Part shown: piece by piece, positions 21,508-30,527 of the stretch
Layout of the letters: each line of letters starts with the position of its first letter
Numbering within the stretch: the first letter of the stretch is position 1
Program-made: the position numbers and the translations under genes
Notes under the pieces: generated by a model
What the model was told of the DNA's origin: nothing
The model's database searches: none
The model's input: only the letters and a program-made list of their open reading frames with translations
Assembly (NCBI RefSeq): GCF_900102425.1
Contig: NZ_FNBT01000005.1
Span: 124,001 to 188,000, forward strand
DNA: 64,000 bases
Reading direction: 5' to 3'
Source: Blastococcus aurantiacus
GTDB taxonomy: Bacteria > Actinomycetota > Actinomycetes > Mycobacteriales > Geodermatophilaceae

Positions 21508-23411
21508 TAGGGGACGACGACCTCCGCGTCCACCGAGTCGCTGTTGCCGCCGAAGTCGGTGACCGACAACTGCGCGTACAGCGGGGTGCCGCTCGCCAGC
21601 GTCTCGAAGTCGTACTGCAGGTTCGGCAGGTCGGCGAACAGCCCGACGTCGGTGGCCGGCTCCCACGACTGCGTGCCGTCGGGGGTGACCACGAGCAGCT
21701 TGGGCACGATGATCCCGGCCGGGTCGGCGGTGAGCTCGCCGTAGGTGCCGGCCTCCGTGTAGCCGTAGTAGGTCTCGTTCAGCACGTCGCCGGACTCGGG
21801 GTCGAAGGTGATGCTGAGCGTGACGTCGCGGTACTCCTCCTGCTCGCCGGGCTCGTAGTACGCCAGCGGCACGTCGATCGTGGCGACCTCGGCCTCGTCG
21901 TCGTAGGTCAGCGTGAGGTAGGCGTACGAGGTGTCCTCGCCGTCGCTGATCGTCATGACCGTGAGGTCGTAGATCCCCAGCACGTCGCCGGAGCCGTCCT
22001 CGGCGACCTCCGCCTGCTCCTCGCCGAAGAAGGTGATCGAGCCGTCCTCGCCGAGCTCGCCGTAGCTGATCGCGGCCGACACCACGGCGTCGGCGGCCGC
22101 GTCGTCGAAGGTCGCGGAGAAGTTCAGGCCGTCCTCGTCGAAGACCACCTGCGCGCCGCCGTCACCGGCGAAGGACGCCCGCCGGTCCTCCGGGAGCTCC
22201 TCGCCGGCGCCGAAGTAGCTGGACAGGAAGCCGCCCCAGGCCTGTGCGCTCTCCACCGAGGCGTAGTCCTCGTCGAGCAGGTCCTCGGTCGGCGGGAAGT
22301 AGATGGACAGCCCGCTGGCGCCCAGCGCCGCGGGCCCGGCCACCTTGTAGGGGACGGCGTCGTTGATCGCCCGGATCAGCGCGTCGGCCTGGTCGGAGAC
22401 GTCGAGGGCGTCCGCGCCGATCTCCGAGGCGAGCAGTCCGAGGTCGGCCATGTGGGTGTCGACGGTCGGGTCGGGGTCGCGCCCGAAGGAGAGCACCTCG
22501 GCGCGCTCGCGGCCGACGACCGGGGCGACGTCCGCGGCCCGCTCGCTGAGGGCCTCGCTGAAGTCGGCGACGGCGGCGTCGACGTCCCCCATCCGGTTCA
22601 GGTCGACCATGGAGAGGGTGATGTCCGCGCCGGTGCCCTCTGCCTCCGCCTGGGCGGCGAAGCCGTCGACGATCGCCGTCCCCAGGGTGTCGACGTCGAC
22701 GTCCGGGTCGTCCGCAGCGACCTGGAAGGCCCGGTAGTCCCAGCCGTGGCCGGGCTCGAGCTCCTGGCTGGCGATCATCCGGTCGGCCAGGGGCGCCATC
22801 GTGCTGGCCGTCTCGTAGGTGGCCATGAGGCAGGCGTCGAAGCCGAGCAGGTCCAGCTTGTCCAGCCCCGCCTGCTCGAGCCCGTCGCCGATGCCGCTGC
22901 GCAGCTCCTCGAGGGTGAGCGTGCTGTTGCCCGAGCCCTCGTCACCGCCCAGCCCCGGCCAGGAGGCGCCGTGGTCGCTGATGACCAGCGCGTAGTGCTC
23001 GGCGGGGTGGTCGGCGATGCCCTGGGCGATGAAGTCGGCCAGCGGCGCCGGCTCGCCGGTGTCGACGTCGCCGAGCTCCTCCAGCTCCTCGGCGCTGCCC
23101 TGCCCGATCGAGACGTACTTCGCGCCCACCCAGTCGTCGATGCCCAGCATCGGATCGCTGCTGTAGTCCTCGGCGCGGTCGACCATGGCCGCCACCTGCA
23201 GGTTCTCCCCCGAGCCGACCTCGGCGAACTCCGCCAGGTCGGCGAGCAGGTAGGGCTCCAGGTCGGTGTCGGCGATGGAGTAGACGAGCACCGTCCACCC
23301 CTCGCCCTCGGCCGCCGCCTCGCGCACCTCCGGCTCGTCGGATCCGCTCGTGCACCCCGCCGCCACCAGCACGCACGCCGCCGCACCCAGGACAGACCAC
23401 CGACGCCGCAT
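21507..23411 (-). CDS. Clostripain-family (peptidase C11) lipoprotein
   Basis: The 634-residue product has a signal peptide with lipobox LVAAGC (Cys20), so it is probably a membrane-anchored exported lipoprotein. Residues about 38-380 match the C11 clostripain fold, with His147 in ISDHGASW and catalytic Cys194 in GFDACLM. The C-terminal 200 residues are beta-rich and unassigned. Clostripain-type enzymes cleave after Arg or Lys. It follows the transglutaminase/alpha-E/ATP-grasp trio on the same strand after a 108-bp gap with a short hairpin. Family A copy A2 starts at its stop codon. Confidence 0.85.
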   Translation of the reverse strand: MRRRWSVLGAAACVLVAAGCTSGSDEPEVREAAAEGEGWTVLVYSIADTDLEPYLLADLAEFAEVGSGENLQVAAMVDRAEDYSSDPMLGIDDWVGAKYVSIGQGSAEELEELGDVDTGEPAPLADFIAQGIADHPAEHYALVISDHGASWPGLGGDEGSGNSTLTLEELRSGIGDGLEQAGLDKLDLLGFDACLMATYETASTMAPLADRMIASQELEPGHGWDYRAFQVAADDPDVDVDTLGTAIVDGFAAQAEAEGTGADITLSMVDLNRMGDVDAAVADFSEALSERAADVAPVVGRERAEVLSFGRDPDPTVDTHMADLGLLASEIGADALDVSDQADALIRAINDAVPYKVAGPAALGASGLSIYFPPTEDLLDEDYASVESAQAWGGFLSSYFGAGEELPEDRRASFAGDGGAQVVFDEDGLNFSATFDDAAADAVVSAAISYGELGEDGSITFFGEEQAEVAEDGSGDVLGIYDLTVMTISDGEDTSYAYLTLTYDDEAEVATIDVPLAYYEPGEQEEYRDVTLSITFDPESGDVLNETYYGYTEAGTYGELTADPAGIIVPKLLVVTPDGTQSWEPATDVGLFADLPNLQYDFETLASGTPLYAQLSVTDFGGNSDSVDAEVVVP

Positions 23412-23491
23412 GAACCCTCATCCCCGTCCGCCCGTACCGGACCGGCCGGGCACCCGCGGCATCCTGGCAGGTGGCGGGGCTGTAGTCACTC

Positions 23492-23508
23492 CATCCCGGC
23501 GCGGGATG
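23492..23508 (-). terminator. Short hairpin downstream of the transglutaminase gene
   Basis: CATCCCG and CGGGATG form a 7-bp stem with a GCG loop 12 nt after the transglutaminase stop. It has no T run, so it is a weak terminator candidate separating the trio from the clostripain-family gene. Confidence 0.35.
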
Positions 23509-23519
23509 CCGGATCGTGC

Positions 23520-24407
23520 TCAGGCGAGCCGGGTGACCTCGACGGTGACGGTGTGCCCCTCGCTGCGGGGGCCGGAGAACAGCCCCTTGAACGGGGGGAC
23601 GTCGCCGTAGTCCCGGCCGCGGCCGAGGGTGACGTGCCGGTTGCCGATCGGGACGGAGTTCGTCGGGTCGAAGCCGTTCCAGCCGCCGTCCCACCACTCC
23701 ACCCAGGCGTGGCTCTCGCCGGTCACCACGGCGCCGACCTCGCCGTCGGGCCGCGGGTGCAAGTACCCGGAGACGTAGCGGGCCGGCATGCCCAGCGCGC
23801 GCAGGATGCCGACGGTGACGTGGGTGATGTCCTGGCAGACGCCCTTGCCCGAGCGCCAGGCCTGCATCGCGTTGGTCTTCACGTTCGTCGAGCCCGACAG
23901 GTACTCCATGTGGTCGTGCACGAACCGGCACACCAGCGGGCCGGCGTCCTGCGGCCGGCCGTCGCCCACGAGCTCCCGGGCGGCAGCGACGACGTCCTCG
24001 TCGATGGCGGTGAGCACCGTCGGGGCGAGCAGCTCGCCGAACTGCTCGCGCACCTCCCGGCCGGCCAGGGCCGCCCACCCCAGCCGGTCGTGCGCGGCCA
24101 GGTCCGGGCCCGCCTCGACGATGGAGGTGCCGGTGACCACGAGTTCGGCGTGCGGGGTGTGCAGGTCGAAGGCGGTCACCGTCGAGCCCCAGTAGTCGCG
24201 GTAGGGGTAGGCGGTGGCGCCGGGCTCGATCTCGACCCGCGAGCGCAGCGTCGTCTGCCGGGCGCTGTTCTCCGGTGTGAGCCGCGCCTCGTTGTAGGAC
24301 GAGCGCACCGGTCCGTTGTAGTGGAAGCGGGTGCGGTGCACGATCTGCAGCCGCCAGCGGGAGCCGGGGGTGCGCGCGACGGGCGCCTGCGTCTGGAACT
24401 GCGTCAC
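23520..24407 (-). CDS. Transglutaminase-like cysteine peptidase/transferase family protein
   Basis: The product has 295 residues from the GTG at 24407, which overlaps the upstream stop as GTGA. An N-terminal bacterial transglutaminase-associated region (IVHRTRFHYNGPVRSSYNEA) precedes the transglutaminase core. The catalytic triad is Cys191 (GKGVCQD), His233 (ESHAWVEWW) and Asp247 (GFDPTNS). It has no signal peptide. In many bacteria this family is encoded with alpha-E and circularly permuted ATP-grasp genes, exactly as here. That suggests amide-bond formation and trimming of a peptide substrate that is still unknown. Confidence 0.9.
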   Translation of the reverse strand: MTQFQTQAPVARTPGSRWRLQIVHRTRFHYNGPVRSSYNEARLTPENSARQTTLRSRVEIEPGATAYPYRDYWGSTVTAFDLHTPHAELVVTGTSIVEAGPDLAAHDRLGWAALAGREVREQFGELLAPTVLTAIDEDVVAAARELVGDGRPQDAGPLVCRFVHDHMEYLSGSTNVKTNAMQAWRSGKGVCQDITHVTVGILRALGMPARYVSGYLHPRPDGEVGAVVTGESHAWVEWWDGGWNGFDPTNSVPIGNRHVTLGRGRDYGDVPPFKGLFSGPRSEGHTVTVEVTRLA

Positions 24408-25354
24408 CCTGCCTCCTCCGGCACCCACACCTGCGGGGCCTGTTCGGTGAAGAACCGGTGGGTCACCGCGGCGCTGGCCGCCGAGGAGGTGCGCTGCAGC
24501 TCCTCCAGCCGGGCCGGCAGCTGCGCCAGCAGATCGGGCGTGCTCATGAACTCCAGCATCGTGCGGGCCCGGCCGACGATGCGGTGGGCCTCACCGGCGA
24601 CACCGACCCGGGCGGCGTCGCGGACGGTCGAGCGCTGCAGCTCGGCCAGGCACGCCTCGGCCTGCTCGAGCGAGGCGAACACCGAGCGCGGGAACAGCCG
24701 GTCCAGCAGCAGGAACTCCGCGGCCCGGCTGGAGTCGACCACGCCCCGGTAGGTGCGCAGGTAGGGCTCGTAGGCGCCGGTGGAGCGGAGCACCAGCGTC
24801 CACGACGGCGCCGCGTCGCCGGCCAGCACGCGGGTGGACAACATCCGCGAGGTCATGTCGACCCGCTCCAGCGAGCGGCCCAGGATGAGGAACAGCCAGC
24901 TCTCGTCGCGGCTCATCGTGGCGTCGGCCAGCCCGAAGACCATGGCGGAGCGCTCGCGGACGAACCGGAACAGCGAGTGCGGCCCGTACCGGCGGGCCAT
25001 CGTGCGCTGCTGCGGCAGGGCGTTGTGCGTGACGTTCAGCGACTCCCAGATCTCCGCGCTGAGCACCTCGCGAGCGCCTCGGGCGTTCTCGCGGGCGGCC
25101 GACAGGGCGCCCACGATCGAGCTGGGGCTGGACCGGTCGAAGGCGAGGGAGGCCAGCACCCGCTCGGTGTCGGCCTCCGGCTCGGGGACCGGGGAGCCCA
25201 TCAGCGCCAGCAGGTTCGCGCACGCCCGTCGCTCGTCGATCCACGGGTCCTCGACCAGCCGCTGGGTGTGGACGTCGAGGATCCGGGCGGTGTCGTCGGC
25301 GCGCTCCACGTAGCGGCCGATCCAGAACAGCGACTCCGCGATCCGGCTCAGCAC
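24404..25354 (-). CDS. Alpha-E domain-containing protein
   Basis: The 316-residue, mostly helical protein starts with LSRIAESLFWIGRYVERADD, the hallmark of the alpha-E family. The GTG start at 25354 overlaps the ATP-grasp stop by 7 bp, so the genes are translationally coupled. The biochemical role of the family is not established. Its constant association with circularly permuted ATP-grasp and transglutaminase genes suggests a partner or scaffold in a peptide ligation system. Confidence 0.9.
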   Translation of the reverse strand: MLSRIAESLFWIGRYVERADDTARILDVHTQRLVEDPWIDERRACANLLALMGSPVPEPEADTERVLASLAFDRSSPSSIVGALSAARENARGAREVLSAEIWESLNVTHNALPQQRTMARRYGPHSLFRFVRERSAMVFGLADATMSRDESWLFLILGRSLERVDMTSRMLSTRVLAGDAAPSWTLVLRSTGAYEPYLRTYRGVVDSSRAAEFLLLDRLFPRSVFASLEQAEACLAELQRSTVRDAARVGVAGEAHRIVGRARTMLEFMSTPDLLAQLPARLEELQRTSSAASAAVTHRFFTEQAPQVWVPEEAG

Positions 25355-26973
25355 GGCGCGACCACCCCCGGGGCCACCATGGCCAAGGTGGCCCCTTGCT
25401 GCTGTTGCTGGGACTGGGCCAGGGCGTTGTCGTTGACCGGGCCGGGGTCCGGCACCGGCGGCTCCTCGGGCAGGTCGGCGGGGGTGAACTCGACGGTGGT
25501 GAGGTCCCGCGCCGGCTCCTCGACGTCGCCGTCCACCGGCCGCGGGCGGCTGAGCACCCAGGTGTCCTTGGAACCGCCGCCTTGGCTGGAGTTCACCACC
25601 AGCTCCCCTTCGGGCAGGGCGACCCGGGTGAGACCGCCGGGCAGCACCCACACCTTGTCGCCGTCGTTGACCGCGAACGGCCGCAGGTCGACGTGCCGCG
25701 GGGCGATCCGGCCGCCCACCAGCGTCGGGCAGGTGGACAGGCCGATCGGCTTCTGCGCGATCCAGTCGCGCGGGGTGGCGCGGACCTTGACGGCCAGCTC
25801 CGCCAGCGTCTTCTCGTCGGCTCGCGGCCCGATGACGATGCCCTTGCCGCCCGAGCCGTCGACCGGCTTGAGCACCAGCTGGTCGAGGGACTCCAGCACC
25901 CACTCGACGGTGTCCCGGTCGTCGAGCCGGTAGGTCTCGGCGTTCTGCAGCACCGGCTCCTCGCCCAGGTAGTACCGGACGAGGTCGGGCACCCAGGTGA
26001 AGAGCAGCTTGTCGTCGGCGACGCCGTTGCCCACGGCGTTGGCGATGGTGACGCGACCGGCCCGGGCGGCGTTGAGCACCCCGGCGCAGCCGATCACCGA
26101 GTCCGGGCGGAAGTGCACCGGGTCGAGGAACTCGTCGTCGATGCGCCGGTAGATGACGTCGACGCGGCGCTGGCCGTCGGTCGTCCGCATGCTCACCTGG
26201 TTGCCGGCGCAGACCAGGTCGCGGCCCTCGACCAGCTCGACGCCCATCTGGCGGGCCAGCAGCGCGTGCTCGAAGTAGGCGGAGTTGTAGACACCGGGGG
26301 TGAGGACGACGACCGTCGGGTCGGCGACGTTCGAGGGCGCGCTCGCCTTCAGCGCTGCCAGCAGCCGGGTCGGGTAGTCGTCGACCGGCTGGATGCGGTG
26401 GTCGGCGAACAGCTCGGGCAGCACCTGGCTCATCGCCGCGCGGTTGGTGATGACGTAGCTGACCCCTGACGGGGAGCGCAGGTTGTCCTCCAGCACGCGG
26501 AAGTCGCCGGCCTCGTCGCGCACCAGGTCGATGCCGCTCACGTGCACGCGGACGCCGTTGGGCGGGACCAGCCCGTGCGCCTGGCGGTGGAAGTGGGCGC
26601 TCGTCGTCACCACGCTGCGGGGCACGACCCGGTCGGCGAACACCTGGCCGGCGCCGTAGACGTCGGCGAGGAAGGCCTCCAGCGCGTGCACCCGCTGGGC
26701 GACGCCGCCCTCGATGACGTCCCACTCGTCGGCCCCGATGACCCGCGGCACGATGTCCAGCGGGAAGGGCTGCTCCTCACCGGCGTGGGCGAAGGTCACC
26801 CCGGCGTCCCGGTAGGTCTGGCTCAGCAGGTCGGCCCGGGCGGCGAGCTCCTCGCCGGCGATCGGCTGCAGCGAGGCGAACAGGCCGGAGTACGGAGGCC
26901 GCGGATCCCCGACGGCGCCGAACATCTCGTCCCACTGCTGCCCCAGGAGGTAGCCGTCGAAGAGGTCCGCCAT
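25348..26973 (-). CDS. Circularly permuted ATP-grasp type 2 protein
   Basis: The 541-residue product contains the circularly permuted ATP-grasp segment with GVRVHVSGIDLVRDEAGDFR, VLEDNLRSPSGVSYVI and LVLKPVDGSGGKGIVIGP, the nucleotide-binding loop. The family is predicted to join a carboxylate to an amine using ATP. The C-terminal 40 residues are Gln/Pro-rich and disordered. ATG start; first gene of the trio, 11 bp downstream of the methyltransferase stop, so it may belong to a longer operon with the two genes upstream. Confidence 0.9.
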   Translation of the reverse strand: MADLFDGYLLGQQWDEMFGAVGDPRPPYSGLFASLQPIAGEELAARADLLSQTYRDAGVTFAHAGEEQPFPLDIVPRVIGADEWDVIEGGVAQRVHALEAFLADVYGAGQVFADRVVPRSVVTTSAHFHRQAHGLVPPNGVRVHVSGIDLVRDEAGDFRVLEDNLRSPSGVSYVITNRAAMSQVLPELFADHRIQPVDDYPTRLLAALKASAPSNVADPTVVVLTPGVYNSAYFEHALLARQMGVELVEGRDLVCAGNQVSMRTTDGQRRVDVIYRRIDDEFLDPVHFRPDSVIGCAGVLNAARAGRVTIANAVGNGVADDKLLFTWVPDLVRYYLGEEPVLQNAETYRLDDRDTVEWVLESLDQLVLKPVDGSGGKGIVIGPRADEKTLAELAVKVRATPRDWIAQKPIGLSTCPTLVGGRIAPRHVDLRPFAVNDGDKVWVLPGGLTRVALPEGELVVNSSQGGGSKDTWVLSRPRPVDGDVEEPARDLTTVEFTPADLPEEPPVPDPGPVNDNALAQSQQQQQGATLAMVAPGVVAPC

Positions 26974-26983
26974 GGGCGAGAAC

Positions 26984-27784
26984 CTAGTTCGGGGATGTGT
27001 CCCGCGCGTTTCGGCCGGTGGCGACGGCGGTGGCGACGGCGAGCCAGGGCCGCAGTGAGCCGTCGGACAGCAGCCGGCCCACCCGGCCGGAGTTCTGCTG
27101 CGCCTGGACGAACGCCGGATCCTGCCCGTGCCGGCGCTCGACCTCCGCGTCGACGGCGTCGGCCGCGCGGGTCCACTCCTCCGGACTGTCGGCGAGGTCG
27201 GCCTCGGTCACCTCGAGCACCTCGAAGCCGGCCGCGGCCAGGAGCTCCCGGGTCTCCGCCTCCGACGGGAACTCGTTGCCCTCCGGTGCCGCGGAGGTGA
27301 GCGGGCCGTCGGCGACGAACACCAGCAGGCCGAGCCGGGCGCCGTCGGTGAGCACCCGGCGCAGCTCGCGCAGCGCACCCGCCTTGTCCGAGGTCGTGCA
27401 GAGGACGCCCAGGCACACCGCGGCGTCGAACGACGCGTCGGCGAAGGGCAGCTGCTGGCCCATGGCCACGACCGAGCGCAGGCCGAACAGCCGCCGAGAG
27501 GCCCGCACCGCGGCGGCCATCGGCTCGGCGCAGACCGGCCGCACGCCCCGCTCCGTGGCCAGCCAGGCGGCCGGCCCACCCACGCCCGCACCGGAGTCGA
27601 GCACCCGGCCGTCCGGGCGGAGCGCCAGCCGGTCGGCCAGCCAGCGCAGCGCGCCCTCGCTGCCGCTCCCCCGGCAGCCGGCCGGGATCGCGGTCTCCGC
27701 CCCGAGCGCCCGCACGGCCTCCTCGGTCCAGCCGGCGACGGTGTCGAACTCCGCCTCCATGGCCTCGCTCTCGAGCTCGGTCAC
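26984..27784 (-). CDS. SAM-dependent methyltransferase (class I)
   Basis: The 266-residue product shows the class I motifs LDSGAGVGGPAAWLA (SAM-binding motif I, about residues 63-77), an acidic motif II (VCAEPM), and LPFADASFDAAVCLGVLCTT (motif IV). Substrate is not identifiable. The GTG start overlaps the MTHFR-like stop by 4 bp, so the two are co-translated, which hints at a shared one-carbon theme, though this is only context. Confidence 0.8.
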   Translation of the reverse strand: MTELESEAMEAEFDTVAGWTEEAVRALGAETAIPAGCRGSGSEGALRWLADRLALRPDGRVLDSGAGVGGPAAWLATERGVRPVCAEPMAAAVRASRRLFGLRSVVAMGQQLPFADASFDAAVCLGVLCTTSDKAGALRELRRVLTDGARLGLLVFVADGPLTSAAPEGNEFPSEAETRELLAAAGFEVLEVTEADLADSPEEWTRAADAVDAEVERRHGQDPAFVQAQQNSGRVGRLLSDGSLRPWLAVATAVATGRNARDTSPN

Positions 27785-28797
27785 GCCCTGCCCCTCAGTT
27801 CCGTCGCGACCGCTGCCTTCACGCGCGCACCGTCGTCCTCACCCCGGCCCGAGCCCATCCCGGACAGGTTGACGCCGACGACGCCGTCGACGGCCAGCAG
27901 AGCCTGCGCCTCCTCGACGGCGGCCGCGATGCCGGCCGCACGCGGGTCGGGCGAGGCCAGCACCCGCTCGACCCGGTCGTCGTCCAGCTGCAGCCCGGGG
28001 AAGCGCTGCAGCACGCGGGCCGAGCGCTCGTCGGTGTAGACGGCGACGCCCGCGACGAACGGCAGCGTCGCCCCGGCCGCCCGTGCCGCGGCGACGAAGG
28101 CGGCCGCCCGCGCCGGCGTGCGCACGTGGTTGAGCACGCACAGCTGCGCCCCGGCCCGCTGCTTCACCGCGACCCGGGCGGGACGCGCGGCGACCGGCGG
28201 CGCCTCGGGCGACTCCGGCACGGCGACGGCCAGGCCCGCCCCGGCGGCGAGCGCGGCCAGCCGCGGGCCGTCGAGGTCGAAGACCTGGCTGGACCCGGGC
28301 CGGACGCCGGGGCCGCGCGCGTCGCCGGTGACGCACAGGACGCCGTCGACGCCGAGGGCAGCGAGCCCGGACAGCTCCTGCTCGAGCACCACGCGGTTGC
28401 GGTCGCGGCAGGCCAGCGTCGTCCAGAGCCGACCGCCCGCGGCGTGCACCCGCGCGGCCATCATCGTGGGCGGGACGTCGGGGCGGTTGGCGTGCTCGCC
28501 GGCCAGCAGGGCGTCGGAGACCGGCGCCAGCACCTCGACGACACGACGCACGGAGTCGGCGTCGTAGGGCGCGGTCGACAGGTCGGTGAGGACGACGGGG
28601 CCGCGGGCGGCAGCGGCGAGGAGCGCACTGGTCGCGGCCGGCTCGACGGGCGGGTCCGGCCAGGCCGGCAGTGGGCCGTCGAGGAAGACGCAGCGGTGCT
28701 CGGCGGCCTCGCAGCGGCCGTCGGTCCGCACCCCGCCGCACGGGCCGAAGACCATGCGCTTGGGGCAGCCGAGCCGGGGTGGGAGGAGGTCCGGCAC
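27781..28797 (-). CDS. Methylenetetrahydrofolate reductase-like protein with N-terminal Cys domain
   Basis: The product has 338 residues. Residues 1-40 carry Cys11, Cys20, Cys29 and Cys36 in GCPKRMVFGPCGG and CEAAEHRCVF, matching the MTHFR C-terminal (MetV-like, zinc-binding) domain, here placed at the N terminus. The rest resembles the MTHFR barrel (WTTLACRDRNRVVLEQEL, DGVLCVTGDARGPG). It may reduce methylenetetrahydrofolate in an atypical way or demethylate a substrate; the reaction is not certain. GTG start, first gene of the set, diverging from the Mur ligase with 109 bp between. Confidence 0.75.
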   Translation of the reverse strand: MPDLLPPRLGCPKRMVFGPCGGVRTDGRCEAAEHRCVFLDGPLPAWPDPPVEPAATSALLAAAARGPVVLTDLSTAPYDADSVRRVVEVLAPVSDALLAGEHANRPDVPPTMMAARVHAAGGRLWTTLACRDRNRVVLEQELSGLAALGVDGVLCVTGDARGPGVRPGSSQVFDLDGPRLAALAAGAGLAVAVPESPEAPPVAARPARVAVKQRAGAQLCVLNHVRTPARAAAFVAAARAAGATLPFVAGVAVYTDERSARVLQRFPGLQLDDDRVERVLASPDPRAAGIAAAVEEAQALLAVDGVVGVNLSGMGSGRGEDDGARVKAAVATELRGRA

Positions 28798-28894
28798 CGT
28801 CCAGCCGTGTCCGCTGCGGCTGCCGGTGAAACCCGGTCGGGGACGTCGGAGCGCGCTGCGGGCCTCTCGGCCTGCGGATCGGTGGGACGCAACC

Positions 28895-28900
28895 TACCGT
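28895..28900 (+). promoter_or_regulatory. Probable -10 box of the Mur ligase gene
   Basis: TACCGT lies 6 nt before the GTG at 28907, so translation may start at the mRNA 5' end. The six bases between include GGAGC, which could alternatively act as a short ribosome binding site. Confidence 0.4.
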
Positions 28901-28906
28901 CGGAGC

Positions 28907-30433
28907 GTGCCTGCGCCCGACGTCGCGTGGTCCGCGGTCGAGGCGCGGGCCCGCACTGCCGCTGCCGGACCGCTCGTGCGGACCGGGGAGGACGCGCTGC
29001 TCGTCCGCGGCCTCGTGAGCGACTCGCGAGCCGTGGTGCCCGGCTGCCTGTTCGCCTGCGTCCCGGGCGCCAGCAGCGACGGCCACCGCTTCGCCGCGGC
29101 CGCCGCGGCCGCGGGTGCCGCCGCCCTGCTGGTCGAGCACCCCGTCCCGGTGCCGCTGCCGCAGCTGGTGGTGCCGTCGGTCCGCGCCGCGCTCGGGCCG
29201 GTCGGTGCGCTGCTGGCCGGCGACCCGTCGGCGGAGCTCCGGATCGTCGCGGTCACCGGCAGCAACGGGAAGACGACGACCAGCACGCTGATCCGTGGAG
29301 TCCTCGACGCGGGCGGGTGGCCGACCGGGGTGGTCACGACCGTCGGCGCGAGGTTCGGCGACCAGCTCCGCGACACCGCGCTCACCACCCCCGAGGCCCC
29401 CGAGCTGCAGGCGACGCTGCGCTGGATGCTCGAGGAGGGCGCCCGGAGCGCGGTCGTCGAGGCGTCGTCCATCGCCCTGGACATGGGCCGGCTCGACGGG
29501 CTGGCGTTCGAGGTGGCGGTGTTCACCGGCTTCGAGGAGGACCACCTCGACCACCACGGCACGCTGGAGCACTACTGGGCCAGCAAGGCGCGGCTGTTCG
29601 AGCCCGATCGGGCGACAGCCGGCGTCGTCGTGGTCGACGAGCCGTGGGGGCGGCGGCTGGCCGACCAGGCCCGCATCCCGGTCGTCCGGGTCGGGACCGC
29701 CCCGGGCGCGGACGTGCGGGTGCTCGACTCGCTCAGCGACGCGTCCGGCACCCGCGTGCTGCTCGCCGACGGCGACGGGGTGCACCTGCTGGCCACCTCC
29801 CTCGTGGGCCGGATGCACGTCACCAACATCGCCGCCGCCTGGGCCGCCGGGCGCCTGCTCGGCGTGCCCGCCCCCGACGTCGTCGCGGGCCTGGCCGCGG
29901 TCGTTCCCCCGCCGGGGCGGAACACCGTGCTGCGGACCCCTGGTGCTCCGCTGGTGGTCGTGGACTACGCGCACACGCCCGGGGCACTCGAGCTCGCGCT
30001 GGAGACCGCGCGCGGTCTGGCCGACCCCGGCGGGCGGGTGCACCTCGTCCTGGGAGCCCGGGGCCGGCGGGACCGCTACAAGCGCCAGGGCCTCGGGACG
30101 GCGGCGCGCGCGGCCGACGAGGTGTGGCTGACCAACGAGGGCAGCCACGGCGAGGACCCGGCGGCGATCGTGGCCGAGCTGCGGACGGGGCTGCTGGGCG
30201 CCGAGGCGACGGTCCGGACCGTGCTCGACCGCTACGAGGCGATCACCTCCGCGGTCTCCGCCGCCCGGCCCGGCGACGTCGTGCTGGTCGTGGGCCGGGG
30301 ACACGAGACCCGGCTGCAGGACACCGCCGATCCGCGCGACGCCGTCCACTTCGACGACACCGAGGTCGCCCGCGCCGCCCTCCGCCACGAGCCGGATGCC
30401 GTGCTGGACGAGCGCGAGGCGCAGGCCTCCTGA
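28907..30433 (+). CDS. MurE-type Mur ligase, non-canonical substrate pocket
   Basis: The product has 508 residues with the three Mur ligase domains. The ATP loop is GSNGKTTT (118-125), the central motif DYAHTPGALE, and the MurE-type C-terminal GRGHETRLQ. Where MurE has DNPR, the diaminopimelate-binding motif, this protein reads TNEGSHGEDP (409-418), so DAP recognition is not preserved. It stands alone, not in a division and cell wall cluster, so it is probably a paralogue ligating another amino acid or nucleotide-sugar peptide. I placed the start at GTG 28907, where homology begins; the frame is open further upstream. Confidence 0.8.
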   Translation: MPAPDVAWSAVEARARTAAAGPLVRTGEDALLVRGLVSDSRAVVPGCLFACVPGASSDGHRFAAAAAAAGAAALLVEHPVPVPLPQLVVPSVRAALGPVGALLAGDPSAELRIVAVTGSNGKTTTSTLIRGVLDAGGWPTGVVTTVGARFGDQLRDTALTTPEAPELQATLRWMLEEGARSAVVEASSIALDMGRLDGLAFEVAVFTGFEEDHLDHHGTLEHYWASKARLFEPDRATAGVVVVDEPWGRRLADQARIPVVRVGTAPGADVRVLDSLSDASGTRVLLADGDGVHLLATSLVGRMHVTNIAAAWAAGRLLGVPAPDVVAGLAAVVPPPGRNTVLRTPGAPLVVVDYAHTPGALELALETARGLADPGGRVHLVLGARGRRDRYKRQGLGTAARAADEVWLTNEGSHGEDPAAIVAELRTGLLGAEATVRTVLDRYEAITSAVSAARPGDVVLVVGRGHETRLQDTADPRDAVHFDDTEVARAALRHEPDAVLDEREAQAS

Positions 30434-30500
30434 CCGCGGGGTGCGCGCCCGCCGACCGCAGGGAAGAGAACGGGGCCGGCGCAGGTTGGCGGTCTCACTA

Positions 30501-30514
30501 GTTGAACTCTCAAC
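30501..30514 (+). promoter_or_regulatory. Inverted repeat before the pirin gene, possible operator
   Basis: GTTGAACTCTCAAC is a 5+4+5 palindrome ending 13 nt before the pirin ATG and just upstream of its GAGGAGG ribosome binding site. Its GTTGA/TCAAC half-sites resemble the short palindromes bound by MarR-type repressors. No such regulator is encoded next door. Confidence 0.35.
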
Positions 30515-30527
30515 CGAGGAGGCCGGC

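Noticed and set aside
19221..24752. Very long open frame on the plus strand (about 1,840 codons)
   Set aside because: It runs antisense through mrpA, the ABC-F ATPase, the clostripain-family and transglutaminase genes. Composition is His/Arg/Gly-rich, as expected from the shadow frame of GC-rich genes, and it has no recognisable domain.
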